Assembly (NCBI RefSeq): GCF_900186865.1
Contig: NZ_LT906480.1
Location: forward strand, 4,668,001-4,732,000
Direction: 5' to 3'
Length of the DNA stretch: 64,000 nucleotides
DNA from: Stenotrophomonas maltophilia
Lineage (GTDB): Bacteria; Pseudomonadota; Gammaproteobacteria; Xanthomonadales; Xanthomonadaceae
Shown: piece by piece, positions 17,976 to 26,298 of the stretch
Layout: the number at the start of each line of letters is the position of its first letter
Numbering within the stretch: position 1 is the stretch's first letter
Notes under the pieces: generated by a model
Database searches by the model: none
What the model was told of the DNA's origin: nothing
Seen by the model: the letters and a program-made list of their open reading frames with translations, nothing else
Program-made: the position numbers and the translations under genes

Positions 17976-18488
17976 TCAGATCGACTCGTCCTCACGCTTG
18001 ACCAGTGTCCAACACGGCGTCTGCGCAAAGGTGTAGGTCTGCTGGTCGCTGCTGTCCGGCATACGGATCTGCACCTGCCGCTGCCCATCGGCCAGGGGGC
18101 TGATCTGTATTTCGCGGCCCTGGCCGGCCAGCGCAGCAGGATCGGGCATCACCGGCCACTCGACATCGGCCAGCGCCAACCGGCTCTCCACCTTTCGCGG
18201 TTCCGGCTCGGCCTCCGCATCGATGTAGCTGTCCAGCAGCGGGTCGGCAGTGGCCTTTCCCTGCAGCCCGATCTCATTGCCGAAATGCTTCAGGAATGTA
18301 TCGAATTCCGGGTGGGGGCATTCACTGCGTGCAGCCACAGGTGTGGGCTCGGCGGCAGTGATCGCCGGCGCCGCTGCGGCAGGCCCGGCTTCGCCCGCTG
18401 TCTGCGGTGGCTGCGGCGCTGGCGTGCAGGCAACCAGCACCACGCCACAGGCGAGCATCAGCAGTGCGGCAGAACGGTATCGACACAT
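17976..18488 (-). CDS. Putative lipoprotein, unknown function
   Basis: 170 aa from the ATG of MCRYRSAALLML. Signal peptide with lipobox LVAC (Cys near residue 21), then a Pro/Ala-rich linker and a compact domain with paired Cys residues (SECPHPEFDTFLKHFGNEIG and QTPCWTLVKRED). No family recognised. It is divergent from the YiiX-like gene at 18571. Confidence 0.75.
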   Translation of the reverse strand: MCRYRSAALLMLACGVVLVACTPAPQPPQTAGEAGPAAAAPAITAAEPTPVAARSECPHPEFDTFLKHFGNEIGLQGKATADPLLDSYIDAEAEPEPRKVESRLALADVEWPVMPDPAALAGQGREIQISPLADGQRQVQIRMPDSSDQQTYTFAQTPCWTLVKREDESI

Positions 18489-18570
18489 GGGCTCATCCTG
18501 AATCCGGTCCGGTCGCTCCATGCTACCGCGCGCCCTACAATTCCGGCATTCCGCCTGTCCGAGAGTCCTC

Positions 18571-19197
18571 ATGCATCGCCTCCTGCTCCTGATCGGCCTG
18601 CTGCTGCCCGCCCTGTGGCCAGCGGTGGCGATGGCCGTCGATGTCCACGAAGGCGATCTGCTGTTTGTCACCGCCGGCCGCAGCGGCCTCAGTGCGGCCA
18701 TCGACGATGCCACCGGCAAGCAGGGCGCGCCCAGCTTCGATCACGTCGCCCTGGTCGCTTCCACGCCGAAGGGCTGGGAGGTATTGCATGCGGACGAGAA
18801 AGGATCGCGCCGGCAATCGCTGGTCGAGTTCCGCCAGGAGGCGCGCGCCAAGCAGCGGCAGATCGTGGTCTATCGCCTGCACGCGCCGCAGCAGGCGGCC
18901 ATCAAGGATGCGGTCGCCACCGCGCGCACGATGCTGGGCAAGCCGTACAACACGTCGTATGTGTTGAGCGAGGACAGCTACTACTGCTCGGACTTCATCG
19001 AACGCGCCTTCCGTGCGCACCACGTGTTCGCATTGCAGCCGATGAACTTCCGCAACCCGCAGACCGGGGAGATCGCCCAGCACTGGGTGGATCTGTACCG
19101 CGGCATGGGCATGGACGTACCGCAGGATCAGCCCGGCACCAATCCGAACGACATGTCGGCAGCGCCGGTGCTGCAGCGTGTCGGCGTGCTGGAATAA
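18571..19197 (+). CDS. YiiX/YebB-like NlpC/P60-superfamily hydrolase
   Basis: 208 aa from ATG 18571. Signal peptide MHRLLLLIGLLLPALWPAVA. The mature protein has the permuted papain-like amidohydrolase pattern: GDLLFVTAGRSGLSAAIDDA, FDHVALVAS with the catalytic His, and YYCSDFIERAF with the nucleophile Cys. Such enzymes hydrolyse amide or ester bonds in envelope substrates (peptidoglycan or lipid). It is followed directly by a strong bidirectional terminator. Confidence 0.85.
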   Translation: MHRLLLLIGLLLPALWPAVAMAVDVHEGDLLFVTAGRSGLSAAIDDATGKQGAPSFDHVALVASTPKGWEVLHADEKGSRRQSLVEFRQEARAKQRQIVVYRLHAPQQAAIKDAVATARTMLGKPYNTSYVLSEDSYYCSDFIERAFRAHHVFALQPMNFRNPQTGEIAQHWVDLYRGMGMDVPQDQPGTNPNDMSAAPVLQRVGVLE

Positions 19198-19226
19198 GCA
19201 AAGCCCCGCACGGGGCGGGGCTTTGC
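19198..19226. terminator. Bidirectional intrinsic terminator
   Basis: GCAAAGCCCCG and CGGGGCTTTGC form an 11-bp perfect stem around a short loop. AAAG/CTTT ends give a short U-rich tail in both directions. It lies between the converging YiiX-like gene and the Gln-rich peptide gene. Confidence 0.85.
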
Positions 19227-19248
19227 ATCACCGGAGCTGGTAGCGAGG

Positions 19249-19407
19249 TCACTCTTCCTCGTCCTGCCCACCCTGCTGCTGGTTGCGCTGGTTGCGCTGC
19301 TGCTGTTCCTGCTGCTGTTGCTGCTGCTGGTCGCGGCCACGACCCTGCTGCTGATCCTGCTGGTTCTGCTGGCCCTGCTGCTTCTGGTTCGGGTTCTGCT
19401 GTGCCAT
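19249..19407 (-). CDS. 52-aa glutamine-rich peptide
   Basis: MAQQNPNQKQQGQQNQQDQQ begins the product; about 29 of 52 residues are Gln, with interspersed Asn, Arg and Gly and an acidic EEE end. TTTGGAGATC precedes the ATG, and a terminator lies 23 bases past the stop, so it looks like a real gene unit. No hydrophobic segment. Low-complexity proteins of this kind occur in pseudomonads and xanthomonads as stress-related hydrophilic proteins, but the function here is unknown. Confidence 0.65.
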   Translation of the reverse strand: MAQQNPNQKQQGQQNQQDQQQGRGRDQQQQQQQEQQQRNQRNQQQGGQDEEE

Positions 19408-19680
19408 GTCCGATCTCCAAAGCCACTCGCGGAATGCGGTGGACGTGGCCATCGTCTGCAGCGAATGGTTAATCACGCGTGGGTGCGCGGCTACATCTGC
19501 GTGTACGCCTGTGAATGAACGCGCAGAAGCCCTTGTGGCACAAGCGGCTGAAGAATTCATGCGGGTTCGGCATGTGCTCATGCAGTGGTCAGCATGGCGC
19601 GCATTCATGGCGTTCTCAGCCGGAAACACGCGCGGAAGGAGGCTGGCTTCCCAACTCACGCAGGCAAGCAAGCCCAGCAT

Positions 19681-21105
19681 TCAGGGCATCACCGGCGGCA
19701 CATAGGCCAGGGTCATGCCCAGCAGCCACAGCAGGCCCAGCACCAGCGGGATGTGCACCAGCAGCTGTATGAAGGTGAAGCCCACGATGTCGCGTGCCTT
19801 CAGGCCCAGCACGCCCAGCAGCGGCAGCATCCAGAACGGATTGATCAGGTTCGGCAGCGCTTCGGCCGCGTTGTAGACCTGCACCGCCCAGCCCAGGTGT
19901 GCCTTCAGTTCGTTGGCGGCCTGCATCACGTACGGCGCCTCGATGATCCACTTGCCACCACCGGAGGGCACGAAGAAGCCCAGCACCGCCGAGTAGACGC
20001 CCATCACCAGCGCGAAGGTATCGGTGCTGGCCACGTGCACGAACAGGCTCGACAGCCGGTGCGCCAGTGTCTGCCCGTCGCCACCGGCAGCGTGGGTGAG
20101 GATCATCGCGATGCCACCGTACAGCGGGAACTGGATCAGCACGCCGGTGGTGCTGGGCACCGCCTTGGCCACCGCGTTGAGGAAGCTGCGCGGCCGCCAG
20201 TGCAGCAGCAGGCCCAGCGAAATGAACAGGAAGTTGTAGGTGTTGAGGTTGGCGATGGCGGTGACCACCGGCTTGTTGGCGAACTCGTTGAACAGCCAGC
20301 CGAACGCCAGCAGCGAGAGCAGCACGGTCAGCAGCGGGCTGTACTCCAGCCATTCGCCCGGGCGCGTGCGGCGCTGCAACGGCTGCGGCTCGGCCTGCGC
20401 GGCGCCGGGGAAGTCTTCAGCGGTACGGGCACTGCCGGCGGCCGGTGCGGTCAACCAGGCGATCAGCAGCGAGACCAGGATCAGCACCGCGGTCAGTGCG
20501 ATCGACTGCCACAGGAAGATGGTTTCGGTAAACGGCAGGACGCCGGTGATCTCGACCAGGCCCGGCGGCATGCTGGCCGGATTGGCCTGCAGCTGTGCGG
20601 CCGAGGAACTCAACCCCATCGCCCACACCGCCCCCAGGCCGAGGTACGCCGAAGCACCCGCGGCGCGGTAGTCCATGCGCAGTTCGGTGCGGCGGGCCAG
20701 CGCGCGCACCAGCAGGCCACCGAACACCAGCGAGAAACCCCAGCTGAGCAGCGAAGCGAGCATGCTGACCAGGCCCACGTACACCACCGCACCGCGGCCG
20801 GTACGCGGCACCCGGGCGAGGAAATCGATGAAGCGTGCGACCACCGGCGCGGTGGCCACGGCGTAGCCACCGATGACCACGAAGGCCATCTGCATGGTGA
20901 AGGGGATCAGGCTCCAGAAACCGTCACCGAAGGCGCTGGCGGTGGCCTGCGGGGTCGAGCCGAAGCCCATCGCGGCCAGCGCGACGATGACCACGCCCAG
21001 CACCGCGAACACGTACGCATCGGGGAACCACTTTTCCGCCCAGGCGGCCGAGCGCAGCGCTGCGCGCGCCATCCAGCCGTCCTGTACTGCTGCCGTCGAG
21101 GCCAT
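19681..21105 (-). CDS. atoE: Short-chain fatty acid transporter, AtoE-like
   Basis: 474 aa from ATG 21105, chosen for GGGAGG nine bases upstream. About 10-12 hydrophobic helices; family-typical segments include WFPDAYVFAVLGVVIVALAA, FTMQMAFVVIGGYAVATAP, LSWGFSLVFGG and VPSGGGKWIIEAPYVM. AtoE proteins import short-chain fatty acids such as acetoacetate or butyrate. The E. coli protein is about 440 aa. No ato catabolic genes are adjacent, so the substrate is by family only. Confidence 0.88.
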   Translation of the reverse strand: MASTAAVQDGWMARAALRSAAWAEKWFPDAYVFAVLGVVIVALAAMGFGSTPQATASAFGDGFWSLIPFTMQMAFVVIGGYAVATAPVVARFIDFLARVPRTGRGAVVYVGLVSMLASLLSWGFSLVFGGLLVRALARRTELRMDYRAAGASAYLGLGAVWAMGLSSSAAQLQANPASMPPGLVEITGVLPFTETIFLWQSIALTAVLILVSLLIAWLTAPAAGSARTAEDFPGAAQAEPQPLQRRTRPGEWLEYSPLLTVLLSLLAFGWLFNEFANKPVVTAIANLNTYNFLFISLGLLLHWRPRSFLNAVAKAVPSTTGVLIQFPLYGGIAMILTHAAGGDGQTLAHRLSSLFVHVASTDTFALVMGVYSAVLGFFVPSGGGKWIIEAPYVMQAANELKAHLGWAVQVYNAAEALPNLINPFWMLPLLGVLGLKARDIVGFTFIQLLVHIPLVLGLLWLLGMTLAYVPPVMP

Positions 21106-21191
21106 GCCTACCCTCCCAGGTTCGATGGATCGATTCTGGGCGGTGGGGTGCGGCCTGTCAGCCACCTATTGGTCGTAGGTCGCCGAGGAGG

Positions 21192-21260
21192 GTAGTGCCG
21201 GCCGCTGGCCGGCAATCTCGCGATCGCACACGGGTGCAGCCGGCCAGCGGCCGGCTCTAC
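21192..21260. repeat. Paired GTAG-type REP elements
   Basis: GTAGTGCCGGCCGCTGGCCG in one orientation and its inverted partner ending CCGGCTCTAC, separated by about 25 bp. Each is a hairpin and the pair can form a larger stem. It sits between ubiA (3' end) and the atoE promoter. Confidence 0.85.
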
Positions 21261-21272
21261 CTCACCTTGGGC

Positions 21273-22166
21273 TCAACGCAGTGCCAGATCCACGGCGATG
21301 CCGGCAAACAGCGCGGCACCCACCCAGTTGTTGTGCAGGAACGCCTTGAAGCAGGGGCCGCGCTCGCGGTTGCGGCAGATCCAGAACTCGTACACCACCA
21401 GCGCGGTGGCCACGGCCACGCCGGCCAGATAGTACCCACCCAGCCCGCCACGCACGCCGACCAGCGCCATGGTGGCCAGGAACAGCGCGTACAGCACGCC
21501 CTGGATGACCAGGTCGAGGTCGCCGAACAGGATCGCGGTGGAGTGCGAGCCCATCTTCAGGTCGTCCTCGCGGTCGACCATGGCGTACCAGGTGTCGTAG
21601 GCGGTGGACCACAGGATGTTGCCGGCGTACAGCAGCCAGCCCAGCATCGGCACCTCGCCCTGCACGGCGGCGAAGGCCATCGGGATGCCCCAGCCGAACG
21701 ACATGCCCAGGTAGACCTGCGGCAGATGGGTATAGCGTTTCAGGTAGGGGTAGCTGGCGGCCAGGAACACGCCGATGAAGCTCAAGCCGATGGTCAGGCC
21801 ATTCAGGGTCAGCACCAGGCCGAACGCCACCAGCATCAGCACCGCGAACAGAGCGAGCGCGGCGCGGCCGCTGATTGCGCCGGTGGCCAGCGGACGCGCC
21901 TTGGTGCGTTCCACGTGCGGGTCGAGCCAGCGGTCGGCGTAGTCGTTGATGACGCAACCGGCCGAGCGGGTCAGCCACACGCCTGCTGTGAACACGAACA
22001 GCGTCCACAGCGGCGGCAGGCCGTCAGCAGCCAGCCACAACGCCCACCAAGTGGGCCACAGCAGCAGCAACGTGCCGATCGGGCGATCAGCGCGCATCAG
22101 ACTCCAGTAATGCCGCCAACGCGGCGTCGCCGGCGACTGCGGCGAAGTGAGGGGGGTATCAGCCAT
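21273..22166 (-). CDS. ubiA: 4-hydroxybenzoate octaprenyltransferase
   Basis: 297 aa, normal UbiA length. It is an inner-membrane prenyltransferase that joins the polyprenyl chain to 4-hydroxybenzoate in ubiquinone synthesis. The two Asp-rich motifs are visible: [20 protein letters not shown] and [20 protein letters not shown]. Eight or nine hydrophobic helices. A small CGGCA/TGCCG hairpin precedes the gene. Confidence 0.96.
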   Translation of the reverse strand: MADTPLTSPQSPATPRWRHYWSLMRADRPIGTLLLLWPTWWALWLAADGLPPLWTLFVFTAGVWLTRSAGCVINDYADRWLDPHVERTKARPLATGAISGRAALALFAVLMLVAFGLVLTLNGLTIGLSFIGVFLAASYPYLKRYTHLPQVYLGMSFGWGIPMAFAAVQGEVPMLGWLLYAGNILWSTAYDTWYAMVDREDDLKMGSHSTAILFGDLDLVIQGVLYALFLATMALVGVRGGLGGYYLAGVAVATALVVYEFWICRNRERGPCFKAFLHNNWVGAALFAGIAVDLALR

Positions 22167-22315
22167 GGCGATAGGATACTCCTGCCCCTCCGGCAGGGCT
22201 TTGCCGGTGGGGGGAGATTTGTTCGGCGAAACTGGATAGAATGCCGGTCCCGCACCGCCTCATGGCGCTGCGATGCCCGCCCCGGCACTGGCCGACGGCG
22301 CGGCAGTTCTACAAC

Positions 22316-22392
22316 GCGCCCGTAGCTCAGCCGGATAGAGTAGTGGCTTCCGAAGCCATTGGTCGGGGGTTCGAATCCCTCCGGGCGCGCCA
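22316..22392 (+). tRNA. tRNA-Arg (anticodon CCG)
   Basis: 77 nt including encoded CCA. Acceptor GCGCCCG pairs with CGGGCGC, discriminator G. The D-arm GCTCAGCCGGATAGAG, the anticodon stem GTGGC/GCCAT with loop TTCCGAA (anticodon CCG), and the T-arm GGGGGTTCGAATCCCTC all fold correctly. A T6 run follows the CCA. The region to its right is rich in accessory genes, but no duplicated tRNA end was found to prove an integration site. Confidence 0.98.
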
Positions 22393-22474
22393 TTTTTTCT
22401 TCATTGCCTGTACGCAGCGTCCCAACCGGGCGATGCTGCGAAGTCGCAAGGAATCCGGCTCGCCGCCAGGAATG

Positions 22475-22924
22475 TCAGGGAATGAACGTTGCCGAGCGAT
22501 GTTCGCAACCGGCAGCGTCCTGTACCACGATGGAGTAATTCGCGCCCGCGCTGGATGCGCCGGGCAGGAACAGGCCATCACCATCGAACAGAACGCTCTG
22601 CTGTTCATCCTGCCCGATCGACACCCCGATCGCTCCCGGTGTGATTTCCTCAAGGATCACGTTGTAAGGCCGCCAGGCATCTTCGCCTGTGCACCTCATC
22701 TCTGCGCGAGCGGTCCTTGAGTTCAACCTGCGTCTCTCATCCACCCACAGCTGAAGCGGCTGACCAGCGTTGTGGCTGACCTGGAAGCGCCCATAGGTCA
22801 GCCCGTCGATGCTCTCGGTGCCGATGTAAGTGAATTGGACCGGCTGACACTTCGTCGTGCGGTTCGGATACGCCGCACAGGATGTCAGTGCGGCCGCGAG
22901 GCAAAAGGCAGTCAGGCGCTTCAT
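22475..22924 (-). CDS. Putative lipoprotein
   Basis: 149 aa from MKRLTAFCLAAALTSCAAYP: signal peptide with lipobox LTSC. The mature part has Cys pairs (TTKCQPV, EMRCTGED, DAAGCEHR) and beta-rich character. Its start overlaps the stop of the upstream membrane gene (ATGA), so the two are coupled. No family recognised. Confidence 0.7.
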   Translation of the reverse strand: MKRLTAFCLAAALTSCAAYPNRTTKCQPVQFTYIGTESIDGLTYGRFQVSHNAGQPLQLWVDERRRLNSRTARAEMRCTGEDAWRPYNVILEEITPGAIGVSIGQDEQQSVLFDGDGLFLPGASSAGANYSIVVQDAAGCEHRSATFIP

Positions 22925-23355
22925 GGGTTCGAGGCCTGATGTGGGTGGTTGTCGCGGCGGAATGCGGCGGTGAGGGCAACCAGCACTACGCCCCAGAGCG
23001 GCGTGAGCAGCACGACGCTGATCACCGTCAGCGAAACCGGTACCTGCCAGAGCAGCGATGGCCTGAATCCGCTGAATCTGTAGGCTTCCAGTACAAGTAC
23101 CACGACCTGGGCCAGAAGGCCCGCGAGCAGCCCCAAGCCAGCCCCCTTGGCAAGCCGCCTGAACGTCAGGCGGCCAGCGGCGGGAACCCGTGCGCCCATT
23201 CCCAGCAACAGAAGGCTGACGGCATACAGCCAGAAGAAAACCTGATGTGAGTCGAAGGCGTAAAGCGCCCTGCCCACAAAGTGCAGGAACAGCCAGAGTG
23301 CTCCACACGACACCGCGTAGGCCAGCCCGTACCGAAGAATCTGCCTCGCTTTCAT
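22921..23355 (-). CDS. Small integral membrane protein
   Basis: 144 aa from ATG 23355 (MKARQILRYGLAYAVSCGAL). Four hydrophobic helices: ~8-26, 36-56, 72-92 (GLLAGLLAQVVVLVL) and 107-132 (VPVSLTVISVVLLTPLWGVV). An in-frame upstream ATG at 23418 would add 21 polar residues and is less likely. Coupled by a four-base overlap to the lipoprotein gene. Function unknown. Confidence 0.65.
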   Translation of the reverse strand: MKARQILRYGLAYAVSCGALWLFLHFVGRALYAFDSHQVFFWLYAVSLLLLGMGARVPAAGRLTFRRLAKGAGLGLLAGLLAQVVVLVLEAYRFSGFRPSLLWQVPVSLTVISVVLLTPLWGVVLVALTAAFRRDNHPHQASNP

Positions 23356-24167
23356 CTTGTACCTCTCCGAGGCGTGCAGGCCGATCGCGTTCTGTTGTGG
23401 AGGAGCGCGGGAGCTCATGCACCTTGCCTCCTGCTTGGCGGCCTACTCACGCAGCCCATCGCGCAGCGCTCGAGAGTACCTGCCTGCCCGAGTCACTGTC
23501 GACACCGAACCGGGAAAGCAGTTCGCTGAGTACAGGATCCATGATGTTCATCGAGCTGCACGCACGGTAGAGCCCATTGCGTTGGCCCGATGGTGATCCG
23601 TCCTGTAATCCATCCCTGCGTCAGCTCCCTGCCGGCCTACCTGCCCCGAAACCTGCCCCAGCTCAAGCCAAGCGGTGCGTGCGACGTGGGGTGATGCCCT
23701 CAATCGATCAATGCGCCACAACGGCCAATCGCTCCGCACCCACCATGGATTCGCATGAAAAAGAACAGCCCGTCCCCATCTGGCCTAGCGGTCTACTGTT
23801 ACGCCTGTGATCGATAGCTCGGTCGTCCCGGGAAACTCTGCTCAAGAATCATGATTTGACAGGAATCAACCGGCCTTCCCAAGCGCCCTCTACTAGAAGT
23901 GCAATCTTCTGCGCCGACAGAGGCCTCAATGAAGACCACGGTGTCGCCAAGCCGCTCAACAGCTGCAATCTATGCCCCCGCCCGCAAACACACCTACAGA
24001 GCGCTCGCAAATGAAATTCCCACTTCCCTATTCCCACCTCAGACCCACACACATAAGAATCTTCAAAGCGCTCCTGAGCACCCTCCGAAGACCTTGGCAG
24101 GCCTCTTACTCAGGCTCACAGCAACCACTCGATACACTTGCTCCCCACAACTTCCCATTACCCCGTA
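23356..24167. other. Gene-poor stretch, ~810 bp
   Basis: No convincing gene is seen. The left part is GC-rich with scattered short frames. The right part (about 23800-24167) is clearly lower in GC, like the toxin/immunity genes that follow, and is probably acquired or degenerate DNA. A 31-codon minus-strand frame starting near 23540 (MDPVLSELLSRFGVDSDSGR...) has protein-like composition but is too short to call. Confidence 0.5.
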
Positions 24168-24548
24168 CTAGATGAGAATTCCATTGTCATTTATGTAGCC
24201 GACAAAACTCCCGCCTCCTGCACCCGAGGCCGCTCTGACGAGATAAACAGTCTCCCCCTCTGCCGGCACTAACCCATTCAACTGTAGTGGCGCGAATTTC
24301 TCAGCAGCATCCGATGCTTGGATGATGCTCAAGTTCTGATCGAGCATCCACTGAGCAATCGATTTTTCGCTCCGCGGATTCAAGGTGGCCAAGCGGTCAC
24401 TTCGAAGTGTCGTCGAGTTCCCAGGAATGATCTCATCCGATGAAACATCCACCCAATCTGAGTTCCATTCAATGTGTTTGATCTGGCTAGTGCCACAGCC
24501 TCCGAGCAATGGAAGAAGGAGCGCAGCCACGCGTAGACTCACCATCAT
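24168..24548 (-). CDS. Putative lipoprotein immunity protein for the displaced RHS tip
   Basis: 126 aa. Start ATG overlaps the stop of the toxin-tip frame (ATGA at 24545-24548). N-terminus MMVSLRVAALLLPLLGGCGT is a lipoprotein signal (lipobox LGGC). The mature part is acidic with no known motif. Position immediately after an RHS toxin tip, low GC and coupling are all standard for a cognate immunity gene. A periplasm-facing lipoprotein fits a toxin acting in the envelope. The function is inferred from context only. Confidence 0.6.
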   Translation of the reverse strand: MMVSLRVAALLLPLLGGCGTSQIKHIEWNSDWVDVSSDEIIPGNSTTLRSDRLATLNPRSEKSIAQWMLDQNLSIIQASDAAEKFAPLQLNGLVPAEGETVYLVRAASGAGGGSFVGYINDNGILI

Positions 24549-25825
24549 TTGCACCCCAACCGCTTCTTGATAGCGTCCCGAACCCTATCGTCTGGAACGC
24601 CAAGATGCTCTGCCATGATGTTTCCCTCCCACCCCGGAACGGGCTTGGTAGAACGAGATGGCGCCTGCGACACCACATCGTACATATCAAAACGACCATC
24701 GTACTTGAATTTCATCAAATGCCCTGCTTCGTGCGCAGCCGTCCACTCAGTGTTTCCTGCATACCATTTACCGACACTGCCTCCAGTTGCGGTCGCCCCC
24801 CTCCCCAGCGGAACCTCAACACGGTTTAACCGACCTTTCTCCGGCTGGCTAACAGTCACTGTAAATCCGGGCGCAGACCAGGTCGATTCAATTGCATTTA
24901 TCATTTTACTCAAAGTCTCAGGAGTAGCTCCCTCAGCACTGAAGCGAATAGGGATGTCGATATGAACTCCACCGTCCACGCAAGTGCAATTGGCCAGCAG
25001 TCCGAGCGGATCAACCGCCTCCACTGGATCAGCTGATACATAGGAGAAGGTAGATACCCCCCCGTCGAATCCCATCGGATCACTCTGCGAATAGCGCCCG
25101 CTGCCGGGTCATACTCCCGCTGGTAGTTGTAGAACAACCCACTCGCATCCGTGGCCTGCTGGCCCGGAAATCGCAGCGCCAGCTCGAACGCCACACCATC
25201 GCCATCCGGATCAGCACTCGGAATCTGGTTACCGAACACCTCACTCTTGTTGCTCCACTCCCAGATCGCGACGTCCCGTACCGGATCGATCACCACGCGC
25301 GGCGTGCCCAGATGATCTGGTTGGACGTAGGCAAGTTCCGGCACGCCGGTACTCGGCACATTGATCAGCGCCACCGGATAGTTGTCCAACCAGATGGCCT
25401 GCAACTGCGCCTGGCCCGTGGCCGAGTAGTTGCCCAGCCATTGCCCCGCCTCGTCATCCAGGGTGATCTGAGCCGCACCACCGGCAGGGGTCCGCAGCAC
25501 GCGCTCGCCGCGATGGTTGTAACCGTAGCTTTCCAGCACGGCATCGCCCTGCTTCACCGCGTTCATGCGGTTGGCATCGCTGTAGGTGAACGCCTTGCTG
25601 CCGATGCTGGTGGTGTTGCCCGCTGCATCATGGTTGCGCGCTTCGCCATCCACCGCAGTCAGGCGATGGCTGCTTGCGGGATAGGTGTAGCTGGCGGTGC
25701 CTGCCGACGTGGTCAGCGAAGCGCGATTACCGGTGGCGTCATACGCGTAGGTTTCGATCGGCGTGCCAGTCGCGCCGTCCTGGGTCTGGGTCAGGCGGCC
25801 CAGCGTGTCGCAATCGTAATTGGCC
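24545..25825 (-). pseudogene. Displaced RHS 3' end with metallopeptidase-like toxin tip
   Basis: The 25074-25825 part duplicates the core-encoding region of the intact RHS gene (about 26667-27421). It has no start and ends abruptly at 25825. Just after YDPAAG one base is missing relative to the intact copy (GGCGCTAT versus GGGCGGTAT), shifting the frame. Downstream, the tip continues as 176 aa (24545-25075) after the DPLGL junction. The tip carries AHEAGHLMKFKYDGRFDMYD, a HExxH zinc motif, and later GWEGNIMAE, resembling a Met-turn, so it looks like a secreted metallopeptidase toxin. The immunity candidate follows directly. Probably a silent cassette. Confidence 0.8.
25074..25825 (-). repeat. 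RHS core duplication, copy 1
   Basis: About 750 bp highly similar to 26667-27421 (copy 2, inside the intact RHS gene). The right boundary follows the shared CAGCGTGTCG. The copies differ by scattered substitutions and a one-base deletion. Such core duplications allow recombination that swaps RHS tips. Confidence 0.85.
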
Positions 25826-25871
25826 CGCGGGACAGAGCATAGCGCAATGGCTTCAGACCAACGGAAGAGGA

Positions 25872-26180
25872 TCAGCGCATAATCCAGATCACGATCAGGG
25901 GAATCAGCGATATGAGATACACAAGGAACGAGAACCAGAACACCAAGAGGAACAACTTGCGCACTCCTGATGCGCCGTTATGAACCCGCTTCCATCCGCA
26001 GATCGGATACTTGGTTAAGAAATGATCTCGCTCCAGGATCGCAGGTCTGCCAAGGGTGTCCCACAGTTCAGGGGAATTTCTCCTTAACTCCCAAACCAGA
26101 AAAATTCGCGAAACGAAAGCTATCAACAACGTTGCGATAGCGAGCATGCAAAGGGCTTCAAAAACTGATTCTAATGACAT
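25872..26180 (-). CDS. Small membrane protein, putative immunity for the intact RHS tip
   Basis: 102 aa from ATG 26180, chosen because CTGGAG lies upstream and because the longer frame runs into the RHS gene. Two or three hydrophobic segments (ALCMLAIATLLIAFVSRIFL and a C-terminal LFLLVFWFSFLVYLISLIPL...) surround a cytoplasmic-type polar loop. It lies 118 bp after the RHS stop, lower in GC than the RHS core. A membrane-embedded immunity protein would fit a membrane-acting toxin. No family recognised. Confidence 0.5.
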   Translation of the reverse strand: MSLESVFEALCMLAIATLLIAFVSRIFLVWELRRNSPELWDTLGRPAILERDHFLTKYPICGWKRVHNGASGVRKLFLLVFWFSFLVYLISLIPLIVIWIMR

Positions 26181-26298
26181 TCGCAGTCGCTCCAGGTAAC
26201 TCCATTCCCCATTAATCTGCTTCGCCCAATCAGGTAGCTCGCCGAGGCATCCCACCCCCCCTGCCCCCCAATTCCAAATGAAGATACATCGCCAATCC

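Noticed and set aside
22316..24167. Genomic island integrated at tRNA-Arg
   Set aside because: The right side is accessory in nature, but no integrase gene and no duplicated tRNA 3' end were found, so it remains unproven.
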